Counted from the first letter of the stretch, positions 14,274 to 23,114 are shown. The stretch: 36,489 nucleotides of DNA from a virus (IMGVR_UViG_3300021185_001537:1-36489), one strand, 5' to 3'. A program made the numbers and translations. The notes: generated from the sequence alone by a model not told the origin.

Positions 14274-14507
14274 ATGAGCATAGAATGGATGGCGGTTTTT
14301 TTAATCTTTGTTGCGGCTAATACAATTTGGTCTTACAGAGCAGGGCGTAGAGAAGGTCAGTTTTTAGGAATGGTAGATTTGGCCATTTTTTTACAGGACA
14401 AATCTTTACTAAAAGATAAAAACAATATTATAGAATATGACTCTCTGCCGACTATGGTGAAGATGTTATTGGAAAATCCAAGACAAAGTAAAGAAGAAGC
14501 ACACTAA
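14274..14507 (+). CDS. Small membrane-anchored protein, unknown
   Basis: A 77-residue protein with an N-terminal membrane helix (WMAVFLIFVAANTIWSY, about 5-21), then a charged cytoplasmic part (RAGRREGQFLGMVDLAIFLQDKSLLKDK). CGGAGAC precedes the ATG. It is driven by the promoter at 14219 and directly followed by the next gene (TAA then ATG with no gap). No family recognised. Confidence 0.6.
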   Translation: MSIEWMAVFLIFVAANTIWSYRAGRREGQFLGMVDLAIFLQDKSLLKDKNNIIEYDSLPTMVKMLLENPRQSKEEAH

Positions 14508-15647
14508 ATGGCTAGACGGAAACGCAATAAAGAAATATACTTGATGCCAGAACCAAATTGGTTAAGTATCAACAACCTCAAAACCGAAGAAGAGAAATTA
14601 AAACTCTGCAGAAATTTTGAGTATTTCGTTCATTATGAGATTCCTGATAAAAAAGCCGGAGCCACAATTTTTACTTGGCTAGAAAAAGACAGTGGGCTAG
14701 ATAAAAATTTAATTAAAAAGTTAAAAAAAGTACCTGATGTTTGGTTTTCTTCGTTTGCTAAACATACATTTATATGGGTTAAAACTCAAGGATACATGCA
14801 TCCTGATGTTAGGGCACACTTGTTAAGTAAGATTCCTGCATTGGAACACAAAGCAGAAACAATTATAGAAGAAAAAGAAATTAAACAGGCTGATGCTAAA
14901 CCTAAAATTAGTATACAACAACGTATGCGTGAACAAGTATCAACATTGTGTGGAACTTGGGACGGCATACTTGATGAAACTTTAGAACGTGCTGGTGATT
15001 TTAAATCATTTGACCCTTACACCGAAATGAGAGTTTACGCAGGTGGTGTTATAAAACCTAACCATGCAAAAATTATTAAAGACATGTATGAGAATGAATA
15101 TGCAGAGGCACAAGAAGTTATTGAATGGAAAGATCCAGACATTAAAGAAGCATATGGTCATTTTTCTCCAAAGCAACGTAAACTAATATTAGAATTTTAT
15201 GAGAAAATCAATAAAGCATGTGATACATTTATTGAGACAGGCAAAGCAACTCGTAAACCTCGTAAACCAAAAGCAGTAAGTAGAGAAAAACAAGTTGCAA
15301 AACTAAAATACCAGCAAAATTGTCCTGAACTAGGCATTGCAAGTATCAACCCAACAGAAATTATTGATGCTACAGAAGTTTGGGTATACAACACTAAAAC
15401 TAGAAAACTTGGTTTGTATAAAGTTGAAAGCCTACAATCAGGTATGTCAGTAAAAGGTACTACTATACAACACTTCGAAGTATCAGGAAGTGTACAAAAA
15501 ACATTGCGTAAGCCAGTAGAACAACTCAAACTGTTCAAGGGTACAGCAAAAACAAAATATCAAAAAGCATTTAATGACATCAATGCAGTTGAAATCAAAT
15601 TAAACGGACGATTAAACGACACTACTATCATACTTAAAGCCTTTTAA
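14508..15647 (+). CDS. Conserved-type phage protein, unknown
   Basis: A 379-residue soluble protein beginning MARRKRNKEIYLMPEPNWL. It has a helical N-terminal half (KKVPDVWFSSFAKHTFIWVKTQGYMHPD), a central GTWDGILDETLERAGDFKSFDPY segment, a Lys/Arg-rich linker (ATRKPRKPKAVSREKQVAKLKY, about 248-269) and a beta-rich C-terminal domain (IDATEVWVYNTKTRKLGLYKVESLQSG). I believe similar proteins occur in T4-like marine phages near the neck genes, but cannot name a function. The basic linker suggests contact with DNA or with an acidic partner. The start abuts the previous stop. Confidence 0.65.
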   Translation: MARRKRNKEIYLMPEPNWLSINNLKTEEEKLKLCRNFEYFVHYEIPDKKAGATIFTWLEKDSGLDKNLIKKLKKVPDVWFSSFAKHTFIWVKTQGYMHPDVRAHLLSKIPALEHKAETIIEEKEIKQADAKPKISIQQRMREQVSTLCGTWDGILDETLERAGDFKSFDPYTEMRVYAGGVIKPNHAKIIKDMYENEYAEAQEVIEWKDPDIKEAYGHFSPKQRKLILEFYEKINKACDTFIETGKATRKPRKPKAVSREKQVAKLKYQQNCPELGIASINPTEIIDATEVWVYNTKTRKLGLYKVESLQSGMSVKGTTIQHFEVSGSVQKTLRKPVEQLKLFKGTAKTKYQKAFNDINAVEIKLNGRLNDTTIILKAF

Positions 15648-15658
15648 AGGCAAAAAGT

Positions 15659-15666
15659 GATAAATA
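15659..15666 (+). promoter_or_regulatory. T4-type late promoter box GATAAATA (leaderless geometry)
   Basis: GATAAATA, 5 nt (GTAGT), ATG 15672. It decides the gp13 start: the in-frame GTG at 15657 would lie inside the promoter. Confidence 0.7.
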
Positions 15667-15671
15667 GTAGT

Positions 15672-16439
15672 ATGGCAACAAGAATAGATCAAGTAGGTTA
15701 CAATAGCAGAAACGAAATAATTGACGAAATTTCGTTACGTCTTGCAGACGGAATGGTTGATGTTGAACTAGACAGAGACCATTATGACATCGCTATAAAC
15801 AAATCTATACAAAAATATCGTCAGTTAAGTTCAGGTGCAGTTGAAGAAGCAGTTATTTTTATTCAAACACAACCTGCTGTTACAAAATATACTTTACCAG
15901 ATGAAGTTATAGATGTAAAACGTTTATACAGAAGAGGTATTGGTACAAATAGTGGCGGCGGTACTAACTTTGATCCATTTGATGTTGCGTTCAACAATAT
16001 GTATATGCTACAAGCAGGACAAGTAGGTGGTTTAGCAGTATTTGATGCATTTGCACAATACAAAGAAACTATAGGTCGTGTATTTGGTAGTGAATATAAC
16101 TTTACATTCAATAGAAATTCAAAAGAACTAACAATACTTCGTAATGTCAATCATGGCGAAGATATTGCTGTAGGAGTTTTTAACTTTATACCTGAAAGTG
16201 TACTTATAAAAGATGTATATGCCGCTGAATGGCTCAGTGCTTATGCATTAGCACAATCTAAACTTATGCTAGGTGAAGCAAGAAGTAAGTTTGGTAGTGG
16301 CTTACCAGGTCCAGGTGGAGCAGTTACTCTTAACGGCGATGCCCTTAAGGCAGAAGCACTAAACGAAATCGAACAACTAGTTACTGGCATTCATAATATG
16401 GAAGAAGGTAACTCACCGTTAGGCTTTGTAATGGGCTAA
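15672..16439 (+). CDS. 13: Neck protein gp13-like
   Basis: A 255-residue protein, MATRIDQVGYNSRNEIIDEI, followed by LADGMVDVELDRDHYDIAINKSIQKYRQLSSGAVEEAVIFI, YTLPDEVIDVKRLYRRGIG, FDPFDVAFNNMYMLQAGQVGGLAVFDAFAQY, and LMLGEARSKFGS. This pattern is typical of gp13 of T4-like marine phages, which forms the neck collar with gp14 after DNA packaging. T4 gp13 is 309 residues. ATG 15672 is used because it follows a late box at the standard 5-nt spacing. Its stop overlaps the next ATG (TAATG). Confidence 0.8.
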   Translation: MATRIDQVGYNSRNEIIDEISLRLADGMVDVELDRDHYDIAINKSIQKYRQLSSGAVEEAVIFIQTQPAVTKYTLPDEVIDVKRLYRRGIGTNSGGGTNFDPFDVAFNNMYMLQAGQVGGLAVFDAFAQYKETIGRVFGSEYNFTFNRNSKELTILRNVNHGEDIAVGVFNFIPESVLIKDVYAAEWLSAYALAQSKLMLGEARSKFGSGLPGPGGAVTLNGDALKAEALNEIEQLVTGIHNMEEGNSPLGFVMG

Positions 16440-17194
16440 TGAATTTTTATAGGCTACCTGAAAAAATACCTCTACAAGATCCAATAGATCTTTCTAAAGA
16501 ACTGTTTATGAAAAGTTTTGAAAGGTTTGACGGTGACGTTGCTAGATTTAATGGTGACCCAACAAACAACTTTACAATGTATGCTCACAATGGTGGGTTT
16601 ATACATGTTTGGAAATCTGGAGTTACTAGAAAATTAGTAAAAGAATTTACCAAAGCACTCAACTTACCCGTATACCAATTTGGCATAGTATATACTCCTG
16701 CTAATGGTACTTACACATGGCACAGTGAACATAGTGAACATGTAGATACTGCACCAGAAGAATTCCAAGATATTGTTTTAGTACGTGGACAACTTAGACG
16801 TAATGTTGCAATAAATTTTAAATTACTAGATCATGATTTATCTGAAAGTAAAATCATGTGGGCAAAGACAGATCCAAGAGTAACAGATATTTTAAAAAGA
16901 CATTACCCTAAAGTAAGTGGTATAGGTAATACCCATGATTTAATTGCTAATACTTACGATACTAAAGAAGGTATCAAGATAAGATTAAGCCACAGTTACA
17001 TCGATGATGAATCTTTAATAGAAGTTGAAGATGAGTTGTATGATATGGAAGTACCTACATTAGTAAATACTGCTAAGTTTCATAAAATAGATAATACAAA
17101 ATGTCCACATGATAGAATAATGGCTTCTGTGTGTTTGCACCCAGAACATAGATTTGCATATATTCAAAAATTATTACAGTACAACACACAATAG
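16439..17194 (+). CDS. Unknown protein, possible 2OG-oxygenase-like
   Basis: A 251-residue soluble protein coupled to gp13 by TAATG. It contains a His-rich stretch, TWHSEHSEHVDTAPEE (about 97-112), where HVD fits the HxD metal motif of 2-oxoglutarate/Fe(II) oxygenases, and a later KIRLSHSYID (about 181-190). The strands FGIVYTPANGTYTWHSEHSEHVD and LRRNVAINFKLLDHD would suit a jelly roll. The motif evidence is thin, and a distal His plus Arg cannot be assigned with confidence. No other family recognised. It ends in a region with a sigma70-type promoter. Confidence 0.55.
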   Translation: MNFYRLPEKIPLQDPIDLSKELFMKSFERFDGDVARFNGDPTNNFTMYAHNGGFIHVWKSGVTRKLVKEFTKALNLPVYQFGIVYTPANGTYTWHSEHSEHVDTAPEEFQDIVLVRGQLRRNVAINFKLLDHDLSESKIMWAKTDPRVTDILKRHYPKVSGIGNTHDLIANTYDTKEGIKIRLSHSYIDDESLIEVEDELYDMEVPTLVNTAKFHKIDNTKCPHDRIMASVCLHPEHRFAYIQKLLQYNTQ

Positions 17195-17205
17195 AAATAA
17201 GTAAG

Positions 17206-17234
17206 TTGACATGTACAAATAAATACTGTACAAT
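17206..17234 (+). promoter_or_regulatory. Sigma70-type promoter upstream of dNMP kinase
   Basis: TTGACA (17206-17211), 17 nt, TACAAT (17229-17234). Two AATAAATA boxes overlap or follow it (17218-17225 and 17242-17249), so the kinase may be expressed both early and late. No Shine-Dalgarno precedes ATG 17259. Confidence 0.7.
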
Positions 17235-17258
17235 ACATAAAAATAAATAGATATACAC

Positions 17259-17909
17259 ATGATTATAGGTTTAACAGGATTCATAGGCTCAGGCAAAGAC
17301 ACAGTTGCAAACATGCTCTGTGAATTAGGAGCCACACAAGAAAGTTTTGCATCTCCAGTAAAAGATGTATGTGCAAGTGTATTTGGATGGGACAGAGAAC
17401 ATCTAGAAGGCGATACAGTAGAGAGCAGAGACTTTAGAGAAACGCCTGATATGTTTTGGACCCGTAAACTTGGTATAGATAATTTTACACCTCGCCTAGC
17501 ACTACAACTTATAGGCACAGATATCATGCGTAATCATTTCAATTCAGATATTTGGATAAGCAGTTTAGAATATAGACTAAGAAAAAGTACTAATGACATT
17601 ATAGTTGTTAGCGATGCTAGATTTCAAAATGAATTAAATTTAATTAAAAGCATGGGCGGTAAAGTCTTAACAGTAGTTAGAGATGAATTACCAGAATGGC
17701 ACAACATTGCAGTAAAGGCTAACAAAGGTGATGTACCAGCAAGGCACACAATGAACACTCGTTTTAAGTCGGTACATGCTAGTGAATGGAGTTGGGTAGG
17801 TTTTGATTTTGATCAAGTATTAGACAACACCGGTTCATTAGAAGATTTAAAAAAACAAGTACAATCCTTCCACAATTCTTTAGTGGATAAAGAACTCCAA
17901 GTAATTTAA
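17259..17909 (+). CDS. 1: Deoxynucleoside monophosphate kinase, gp1-like
   Basis: A 216-residue P-loop kinase. Walker A GFIGSGKDT is at residues 7-15, followed by ANMLCELGATQESFASPVKDVCASVFGW, a typical dNMP-kinase lid and substrate region, LALQLIGTDIMRNHFNSDIW, and VVSDARFQNE (the second phosphate-binding motif). T4 gp1 (241 residues) phosphorylates dTMP, dGMP and hydroxymethyl-dCMP for DNA synthesis. Here it lies between neck and sheath genes, as in some marine T4-like phages. A hairpin at 17936-17955 follows it. Confidence 0.85.
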   Translation: MIIGLTGFIGSGKDTVANMLCELGATQESFASPVKDVCASVFGWDREHLEGDTVESRDFRETPDMFWTRKLGIDNFTPRLALQLIGTDIMRNHFNSDIWISSLEYRLRKSTNDIIVVSDARFQNELNLIKSMGGKVLTVVRDELPEWHNIAVKANKGDVPARHTMNTRFKSVHASEWSWVGFDFDQVLDNTGSLEDLKKQVQSFHNSLVDKELQVI

Positions 17910-17935
17910 AATTTCCGTATTTATCAAAAAAGATA

Positions 17936-17955
17936 AAAAGTAGAAGTCTACTTTT
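17936..17955 (+). terminator. Hairpin terminator after gp1
   Basis: An inverted repeat AAAAGTAGA-AG-TCTACTTTT with A-rich and T-rich flanks, in the 126-nt gap between gp1 and the sheath gene. The low-GC stem makes it a modest terminator; it could act on both strands. Confidence 0.45.
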
Positions 17956-17982
17956 CTAATAATACCTTTTATAGCATTTTTT

Positions 17983-17990
17983 GATAAATA
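17983..17990 (+). promoter_or_regulatory. T4-type late promoter box GATAAATA for the sheath gene
   Basis: It is 45 nt upstream of ATG 18036, giving a leader of about 40 nt with a strong AAGGAGA Shine-Dalgarno. This is the leadered class, suited to the most abundant tail protein. Confidence 0.7.
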
Positions 17991-18035
17991 GATGTACAGA
18001 ATTATTAGAAATAGTTCATATCAAGGAGAAAGACT

Positions 18036-20825
18036 ATGGTAAATTTAGTATCACCTGGCGTAAGCATTAGTGTAAGCGATGAATCGTTTTATGCGTCAGC
18101 CGGTACCGGTACAGTTCCTTTAATCGTTATTGCAACGGCTGAAGACAAGACTGCACCAGACGGTACAGGTACTGCATCAAATACAGTTAAAGCAGAATCA
18201 GGTAAATTAAAACTTATAACTAGTCAACGTGAATTACTCCAAACATTTGGTAACCCATTATTTTATAGCAGTGGCAGTAACCAATTAAATGGATATGATC
18301 TCAACGAATACGGCTTACTAGCGGCCCACAGTTTCTTAGGTTTGGCAAACAGAGCATACGTTCTTAGAGCAGACGTTGACTTAGGTCAATTATCAGCATC
18401 TAGCACAGCACCTACTGGAACAATAGCAGACGGATCTTACTGGTTTGATACAGCAAGTTCTTTGTTTGGTCTCAGAGAATGGGATGGTAGCAAATGGGTT
18501 AAGAAAGACGTAAGTGTTGTAGATTCAAACAACGTTGACAGTGGTACAGGCGGACCTAAGAGAGCATTTGGCTTAAACGGCGATTATGCTGTTGTGGCTA
18601 ATACGGCTACAGGCACAGCCTCAGATGTAAAGTACTACGAAAAATTTAGTGACAACTGGTATCAAGTTGGTTCAACAAGTTGGGCATCTACTACAAGTAG
18701 TGATTTCCAATTCGGTAACCACCTTGCTGTACCAAGTGTACAATCAGACGGCGTTAGCTCATTAAGTAGCGGCGACGTTTTTATTCAAACAAGCACACCT
18801 AATCAGGGTGTAAGTTTAAGTGTTAAACTTTATAGTTCTAGCACAAAAGCATTTAGTTCAGTAAGTGCTCCATTATATGCAAACACAGATGCGGCTTATA
18901 ACACAATAGGCTTAGCAAATGTTTCAGTTGGAAACTTAATTGCTGAATTCGAAAATGCAGACAACGATGGCGAAGTTGTATTAAAAAGACACAATGGTAA
19001 CAGCACAGTTGTTGCTACTGGTTCTTCATTATCATCTACAATAGATGCTTCTGGTAATGCAAACGTACAAGTTGTTTATAACGGTACTACAGTAAACGTA
19101 GCCATTAGTGCTACAATTAGTGGTAACGCCAGTGCCGCAACTGCAGAAGATATTGTTTTTGATATCAACAGTGGTTTAGCAGGCGCAAGTATAACAGAAC
19201 TAAGTGCATCTTTAGGTACTGACGATAATGTTGTTTTAACATCTTCAGTTGGTAGAGATATCGAAATTAAAAGTCTACATGCAGACTTCGGACCAAGTAC
19301 AGTAGGATTTGGTGATGGAGCCGCAAGTGCAGACAAAGTATATTCAAACTTCGAAGCATTAAGTTATGAAGCAAGTAAAACTCAAATCACAGGCGTATTA
19401 GCAGAAGGTACATACTGGTATGATAGTTCAGTTGTTAAAACTAACGTTGACATACTAGAAAATGATGCCACAAATGGTTGGCAGACTTTTAGTAAAGACC
19501 TCCAAGTTGCTAGTTCGGCTCCAAGCACACAATCAGATTCAACTGCATTAGTGGCTGGTGATTTATGGTTAGATTCAGACGATACTGAAAACTATCCTGC
19601 ACTTTATAAGTGGAGTGGTAGTGCTTGGGCAACTGTTGATAGCAAAGACCAAGTAACAGCAGACGGTGTAATTTTTGCAGACTTTAGACAGTCAAGTTCA
19701 TCTAGTTTAGATGCTGACGCACCTGCAAATACAAGTTACCCTCAAGGTATTATTGGATTTAACAAACGTGCTAGTGCTGGTAACGTTAAAGAGTGGAAAA
19801 TCAATTACACTCCAAGCGGAACTAACATTGGTAATGTCTGGGTAGACGCAAGTATGAACAAGAACGATGGTAGCATGTATGGTTTAAGAAAAGCCACACA
19901 CAATTTAGTTAAAACTAAAATGCAAGGCGCCATTACTGCAAATGATGACATTAGAGCTGAAACAAACTCATTTAACATCATTGCCGCTCCTGGTTTCCCA
20001 GAAATGTTAGACGAGATGATAGCCTTGTCCGCAGATAGAAGAAATACCGCTTTCGTAGTTGGCGATACTCCATTTAGACTTAAAGCAGATGCAACAAGTT
20101 TAACTAATTGGGCTACCAATGCCGGCAATGCTAGTGAAAACGGTGAAGATGGACTTGTATCAAGTTCACCTTATGCGGCAGTTTATTATCCAAGTGGACA
20201 GTCAACTAACTTAGACGGAACTAACGTAGTTGTTCCTTCTTCACACATTGCATTAAGAACACTTGCATTTAATGACCAAGTGGCATTCCCATGGTTCGCA
20301 CCAGCAGGATTCCAAAGAGGTTTAGTAAGTAATGCAACTAGTGTAGGTTACGTTGATCCAACTTCAGGTGAATTTACACCAGTAACATTAAACGAAGGTC
20401 AAAGAGATACATTGTATCAAAATAAAGTCAATCCGATCGCTCAATTCCCAGGAAGAGGGTTATCAGTATTTGGACAGAAAACTTTGAACCCAAGTGCTTC
20501 TGCATTAGACAGAATCAATGTTGCTAGATTGGTTACATACCTAAGAGAAAGACTTGACGATATGGTTAAGCCATTCATCTTTGAACCAAACGATGAAGTT
20601 ACTAGAGCAAATGCTAAGTCCACAGTTGATGGATTCTTAGAGCAGTTGATTATTCAAAGAGGTTTATTTGACTACATTACAGTATGTGATGGTACAAATA
20701 ACACTCCTGCTAGAATCGATAGAAACGAATTATACATTGACATCGCTATACAGCCTGTCAAAGCAGTAGAGTTCATTTATATTCCGATTAGAATTCAAAA
20801 CACTTTGGGTCAAACAGCAGAGTAA
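18036..20825 (+). CDS. 18: Tail sheath protein gp18-like, enlarged
   Basis: A 929-residue contractile sheath subunit. The N-terminus (MVNLVSPGVSISVSDESFYA...GTVPLIVIATAEDKTAPDG) and C-terminus (INVARLVTYLRERLDDMVKPFIFEPNDEVTRA, then FLEQLIIQRGLFDYITVCD, NELYIDIAIQPVKAVEFIYIPIRI) are the conserved gp18 core. T4 gp18 is 659 residues. Here the middle (about 120-560) is expanded by Ser/Ala/Thr/Gly-rich beta sequence with repeated phrases such as GTIADGSYWFDTASSLFGLREWDGSKW, LAEGTYWYDSSVV and LVAGDLWLDSDDTENYPALYKWSGSAW. These look like repeated surface domains. It is preceded by AAGGAGA and followed by a strong terminator. Confidence 0.9.
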   Translation: MVNLVSPGVSISVSDESFYASAGTGTVPLIVIATAEDKTAPDGTGTASNTVKAESGKLKLITSQRELLQTFGNPLFYSSGSNQLNGYDLNEYGLLAAHSFLGLANRAYVLRADVDLGQLSASSTAPTGTIADGSYWFDTASSLFGLREWDGSKWVKKDVSVVDSNNVDSGTGGPKRAFGLNGDYAVVANTATGTASDVKYYEKFSDNWYQVGSTSWASTTSSDFQFGNHLAVPSVQSDGVSSLSSGDVFIQTSTPNQGVSLSVKLYSSSTKAFSSVSAPLYANTDAAYNTIGLANVSVGNLIAEFENADNDGEVVLKRHNGNSTVVATGSSLSSTIDASGNANVQVVYNGTTVNVAISATISGNASAATAEDIVFDINSGLAGASITELSASLGTDDNVVLTSSVGRDIEIKSLHADFGPSTVGFGDGAASADKVYSNFEALSYEASKTQITGVLAEGTYWYDSSVVKTNVDILENDATNGWQTFSKDLQVASSAPSTQSDSTALVAGDLWLDSDDTENYPALYKWSGSAWATVDSKDQVTADGVIFADFRQSSSSSLDADAPANTSYPQGIIGFNKRASAGNVKEWKINYTPSGTNIGNVWVDASMNKNDGSMYGLRKATHNLVKTKMQGAITANDDIRAETNSFNIIAAPGFPEMLDEMIALSADRRNTAFVVGDTPFRLKADATSLTNWATNAGNASENGEDGLVSSSPYAAVYYPSGQSTNLDGTNVVVPSSHIALRTLAFNDQVAFPWFAPAGFQRGLVSNATSVGYVDPTSGEFTPVTLNEGQRDTLYQNKVNPIAQFPGRGLSVFGQKTLNPSASALDRINVARLVTYLRERLDDMVKPFIFEPNDEVTRANAKSTVDGFLEQLIIQRGLFDYITVCDGTNNTPARIDRNELYIDIAIQPVKAVEFIYIPIRIQNTLGQTAE

Positions 20826-20841
20826 TATAACTCACAACTAT

Positions 20842-20871
20842 AAAAAGGCGTCTTTTAGGCGCCTTTTTTTT
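20842..20871 (+). terminator. Rho-independent terminator after sheath gene
   Basis: AAAAAGGCG (20842-20850) pairs with CGCCTTTTT (20860-20868) around a 9-nt loop, and the T-run continues to 20871. It isolates the sheath transcript from the tube gene, which has its own late promoter. Confidence 0.9.
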
Positions 20872-20911
20872 GTCTGATTAAAGTATCTTTTAATTATTTG
20901 CCAGACTTTTT

Positions 20912-20919
20912 GATAAATA
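20912..20919 (+). promoter_or_regulatory. T4-type late promoter box GATAAATA for the tube gene
   Basis: It is 56 nt upstream of ATG 20976, with TTAGGAGAAATT as Shine-Dalgarno. Leadered class. Confidence 0.7.
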
Positions 20920-20975
20920 AGTATAACGATAAGTCATGAATAACATGTGACTTACGGGTAATTAGGAGAAATTAC

Positions 20976-21620
20976 ATGGCAAGCGAAAACACTATTAAAA
21001 CTAAGAGTAAATTTGGTGTTCCAGTTACAGGTACTGAATCCGGCATTTTAATGCCTAAACTGAAATTCAGATTTAGGGTATCATTATTAGACGGCTTCGG
21101 TGGTTCAACTGAAACTAAAAAGTTCACTCAGAACGTTATGAATGTTACTCGTCCTAAAATCAATTATGAAGAAGTTGTAATTGATAGTTATAACTCTAAA
21201 GTATATGTTCAAGGTAAACATGCTTGGGATCCAATCACAGTAGTAGTCAGGGATGATATTACTAATAGTGTCTCAAGAATTGTTGGTGCTCAAAACCAGA
21301 AACAGTTAAACCATTTCGAACAAACATCACCAGTTGCTGGAACAGACTATAAATTCAATATGCAAATTGAAATCTTAGATGGTCAAAGTTCAGCCGCTAC
21401 AGAAGTTTGGGAACTAGAAGGTTGTTTCTTAACTAACGTAGACTATAGTGATACTGACTATGCTACTAACGAACCAGTTACTGTTTCAATGACAGTTAGA
21501 TACGATAATGCTATCCACCTTAAAGGTACAAGTAGTATTATTGGCTCACTTGAAGACGGTAACCCATTTGGTGATGCCACTGGACAAAATCCAGGCTCAA
21601 GTGATTCAGTTGGTGCTTAA
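20976..21620 (+). CDS. 19: Tail tube protein gp19-like
   Basis: A 214-residue protein with the gp19 pattern: KFRFRVSLLDGFGG, FTQNVMNVTRPKINYEEVVIDSYNSKVYVQGKHAWDPITVVVRDDITNSVSRIV, and VWELEGCFLTNVDYSDTDYATNEPVTVSMTVRYDNA. It polymerises into the inner tube within the sheath. T4 gp19 is 163 residues; the extra residues lie at the N-terminus and in a Gly/Ser/Asn-rich C-terminal tail. Placement directly after gp18 matches the T4 order. Confidence 0.9.
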   Translation: MASENTIKTKSKFGVPVTGTESGILMPKLKFRFRVSLLDGFGGSTETKKFTQNVMNVTRPKINYEEVVIDSYNSKVYVQGKHAWDPITVVVRDDITNSVSRIVGAQNQKQLNHFEQTSPVAGTDYKFNMQIEILDGQSSAATEVWELEGCFLTNVDYSDTDYATNEPVTVSMTVRYDNAIHLKGTSSIIGSLEDGNPFGDATGQNPGSSDSVGA

Positions 21621-21663
21621 TTAGTTTTTATGACAGAGTAAACATTAAAGGGAAGAATAAATA

Positions 21664-22683
21664 ATGCCGACATTTTTAGACAGACTTATAAATTCAGGTA
21701 TGTATAACGGTGCGGCAAACAGTACTTTAAGTCAAGCAGAAAAAGATGGATTAGTTCCAGATCAATACTACTTGGCTAATTATAAAAATGCTGATAGATT
21801 CAAACCTAGGAATACTCCCGTACGTCAAAAATTCAATGGATATGTCAACTTTACCTTTAACAGTGAAGTTGACATCGCCAAAGACTTTAACTCAAACTCA
21901 GAATTTAGAAATACTCTAAGCAGTTTAGTTAAAGCCGCGGATTTCCCATCTGCAGAATTTAGCACAGACGTAAAGAATCAGTATAACAGGAAAAGAATCA
22001 CAGTAAACGGAGTACAGTTTAAGCCGATCAGTATTACAGCCTATGACACAGTGGATTCACTGTGGGTAATAATGTTGATGAAAATGTATGCACATTTATT
22101 TCAAGACCCTTTAAACAAATACAAAGGCAATGAACCAGAAAGAATACCATATGATGTAATACCAGAAAGTGTTAAATCTGGCTCAGCAGATGAAAGTGCC
22201 GCTGGAGGGTTTAATCGACCTTTCGATAGTAATAGAGCTGGATTAAATCTATTACCAGGTAACGAACGTAACTTTATAACTTCAATGGACATAGTCCAAG
22301 TTCATGGACAGAAGGCAACAAAGTTCACACTATTTAATCCAATGATTACAGGTTTTGAAATTGAAAGTGTAGATCATGCAGATTCGGCCGTAAGCCAAAT
22401 CACTATTGCAGTAGACTATGAAAACTTCACAATGAACCCAAATGTAAATGCATATATTTCAGAAGATGAAATGAGTCGATATAGTGACTTTAGTAAGGGC
22501 GAGTGGAATCTAAAACAAAACGGTAATCCAGAACAAGCAAATACACCAGGTGGGTATCAAGGTCACAAAGAAACATTAAGTACTACAGAACGTAATCTTT
22601 CTTTCTTAAATGGCGATGGCTCAACAGACGTTGGTAGAAAAGAACAAGTTCAATTTTTAGATTCTTTTAGTAATAACGAATAA
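21664..22683 (+). CDS. Tail-tube-like protein, possibly baseplate gp54-like
   Basis: A 339-residue virion-type protein. The core (FNGYVNFTFNSEVDIAKDFNS, LVKAADFPSAEFSTDVKNQYNRKRITVNGVQFKPISITAYDTVDSLWVIMLMKMYAHLF, then FNPMITGFEIESVDHADSAVSQITIAVDYENFTM) has the strand order of tail-tube folds: a peptide-binding loop, RKR-ITVNGVQFKPISI, and a final SQITIAVDYE strand. Length matches T4 gp54 (320), the tube initiator on the baseplate, but I cannot distinguish that from another tube-fold protein. AAAGGGA precedes the ATG. The stop overlaps the next ATG (TAATG). Confidence 0.65.
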   Translation: MPTFLDRLINSGMYNGAANSTLSQAEKDGLVPDQYYLANYKNADRFKPRNTPVRQKFNGYVNFTFNSEVDIAKDFNSNSEFRNTLSSLVKAADFPSAEFSTDVKNQYNRKRITVNGVQFKPISITAYDTVDSLWVIMLMKMYAHLFQDPLNKYKGNEPERIPYDVIPESVKSGSADESAAGGFNRPFDSNRAGLNLLPGNERNFITSMDIVQVHGQKATKFTLFNPMITGFEIESVDHADSAVSQITIAVDYENFTMNPNVNAYISEDEMSRYSDFSKGEWNLKQNGNPEQANTPGGYQGHKETLSTTERNLSFLNGDGSTDVGRKEQVQFLDSFSNNE

Positions 22684-23114
22684 TGAAAAGTTTATACGAA
22701 ACATTCGGTAATGAAGTTGATTACGAAATTAGAAAATCCAAAATTGTAAAGTTTTTAGAAGACAGTACAATAAACTTTCCACTACCTGAAGCAAGTGTAG
22801 AAATACTTACACAGATGTTATCAGAAGATACTAGTGGTATAAACTCCGATACATATAATATTGTTTACAATAGACTCACAGATATCGGATTCAATGATAA
22901 AACAGGAAAAACACTTGCAGTAGCACTTATAAAAATTGCTAAACAGCAAGGTGTACATCCTATAACATACTTCGAACTTAATGAAGACAGCATTAAGTTA
23001 GCAGAAAATACCTATAAAGCAATAAATAAATTAAGACCAAAGGGCAATTTAGTTGGTGTAACTGTTAGTAAAACTAACAAGCAAAGCAAGATTGCAAATG
23101 TAATAAGACCCTAA
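22683..23114 (+). CDS. Unknown protein, probably structural
   Basis: A 143-residue mainly helical protein (MKSLYETFGNEVDYEIRKSKIVKFLEDS) ending in a basic tail (KTNKQSKIANVIRP). It is coupled by TAATG to the tube-like gene, and 9 nt separate it from gp4, so it is probably a virion assembly component such as a baseplate or tail-completion factor. No domain recognised. The repeated Leu/Ile spacing in residues 25-60 suggests helices that pack on a partner. Confidence 0.55.
   Translation: MKSLYETFGNEVDYEIRKSKIVKFLEDSTINFPLPEASVEILTQMLSEDTSGINSDTYNIVYNRLTDIGFNDKTGKTLAVALIKIAKQQGVHPITYFELNEDSIKLAENTYKAINKLRPKGNLVGVTVSKTNKQSKIANVIRP

Noticed and set aside
14508-15647. Recombinase or DNA-binding enzyme call for the Lys-rich 379-residue protein
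   Set aside because: Only a basic linker supports it; no catalytic motif is visible.
21656-21663. AATAAATA directly before ATG 21664 as a late promoter
   Set aside because: The ATG immediately follows the box, so a start 6 nt downstream would lie inside the gene; AAAGGGA upstream suggests translation from read-through of the tube transcript.
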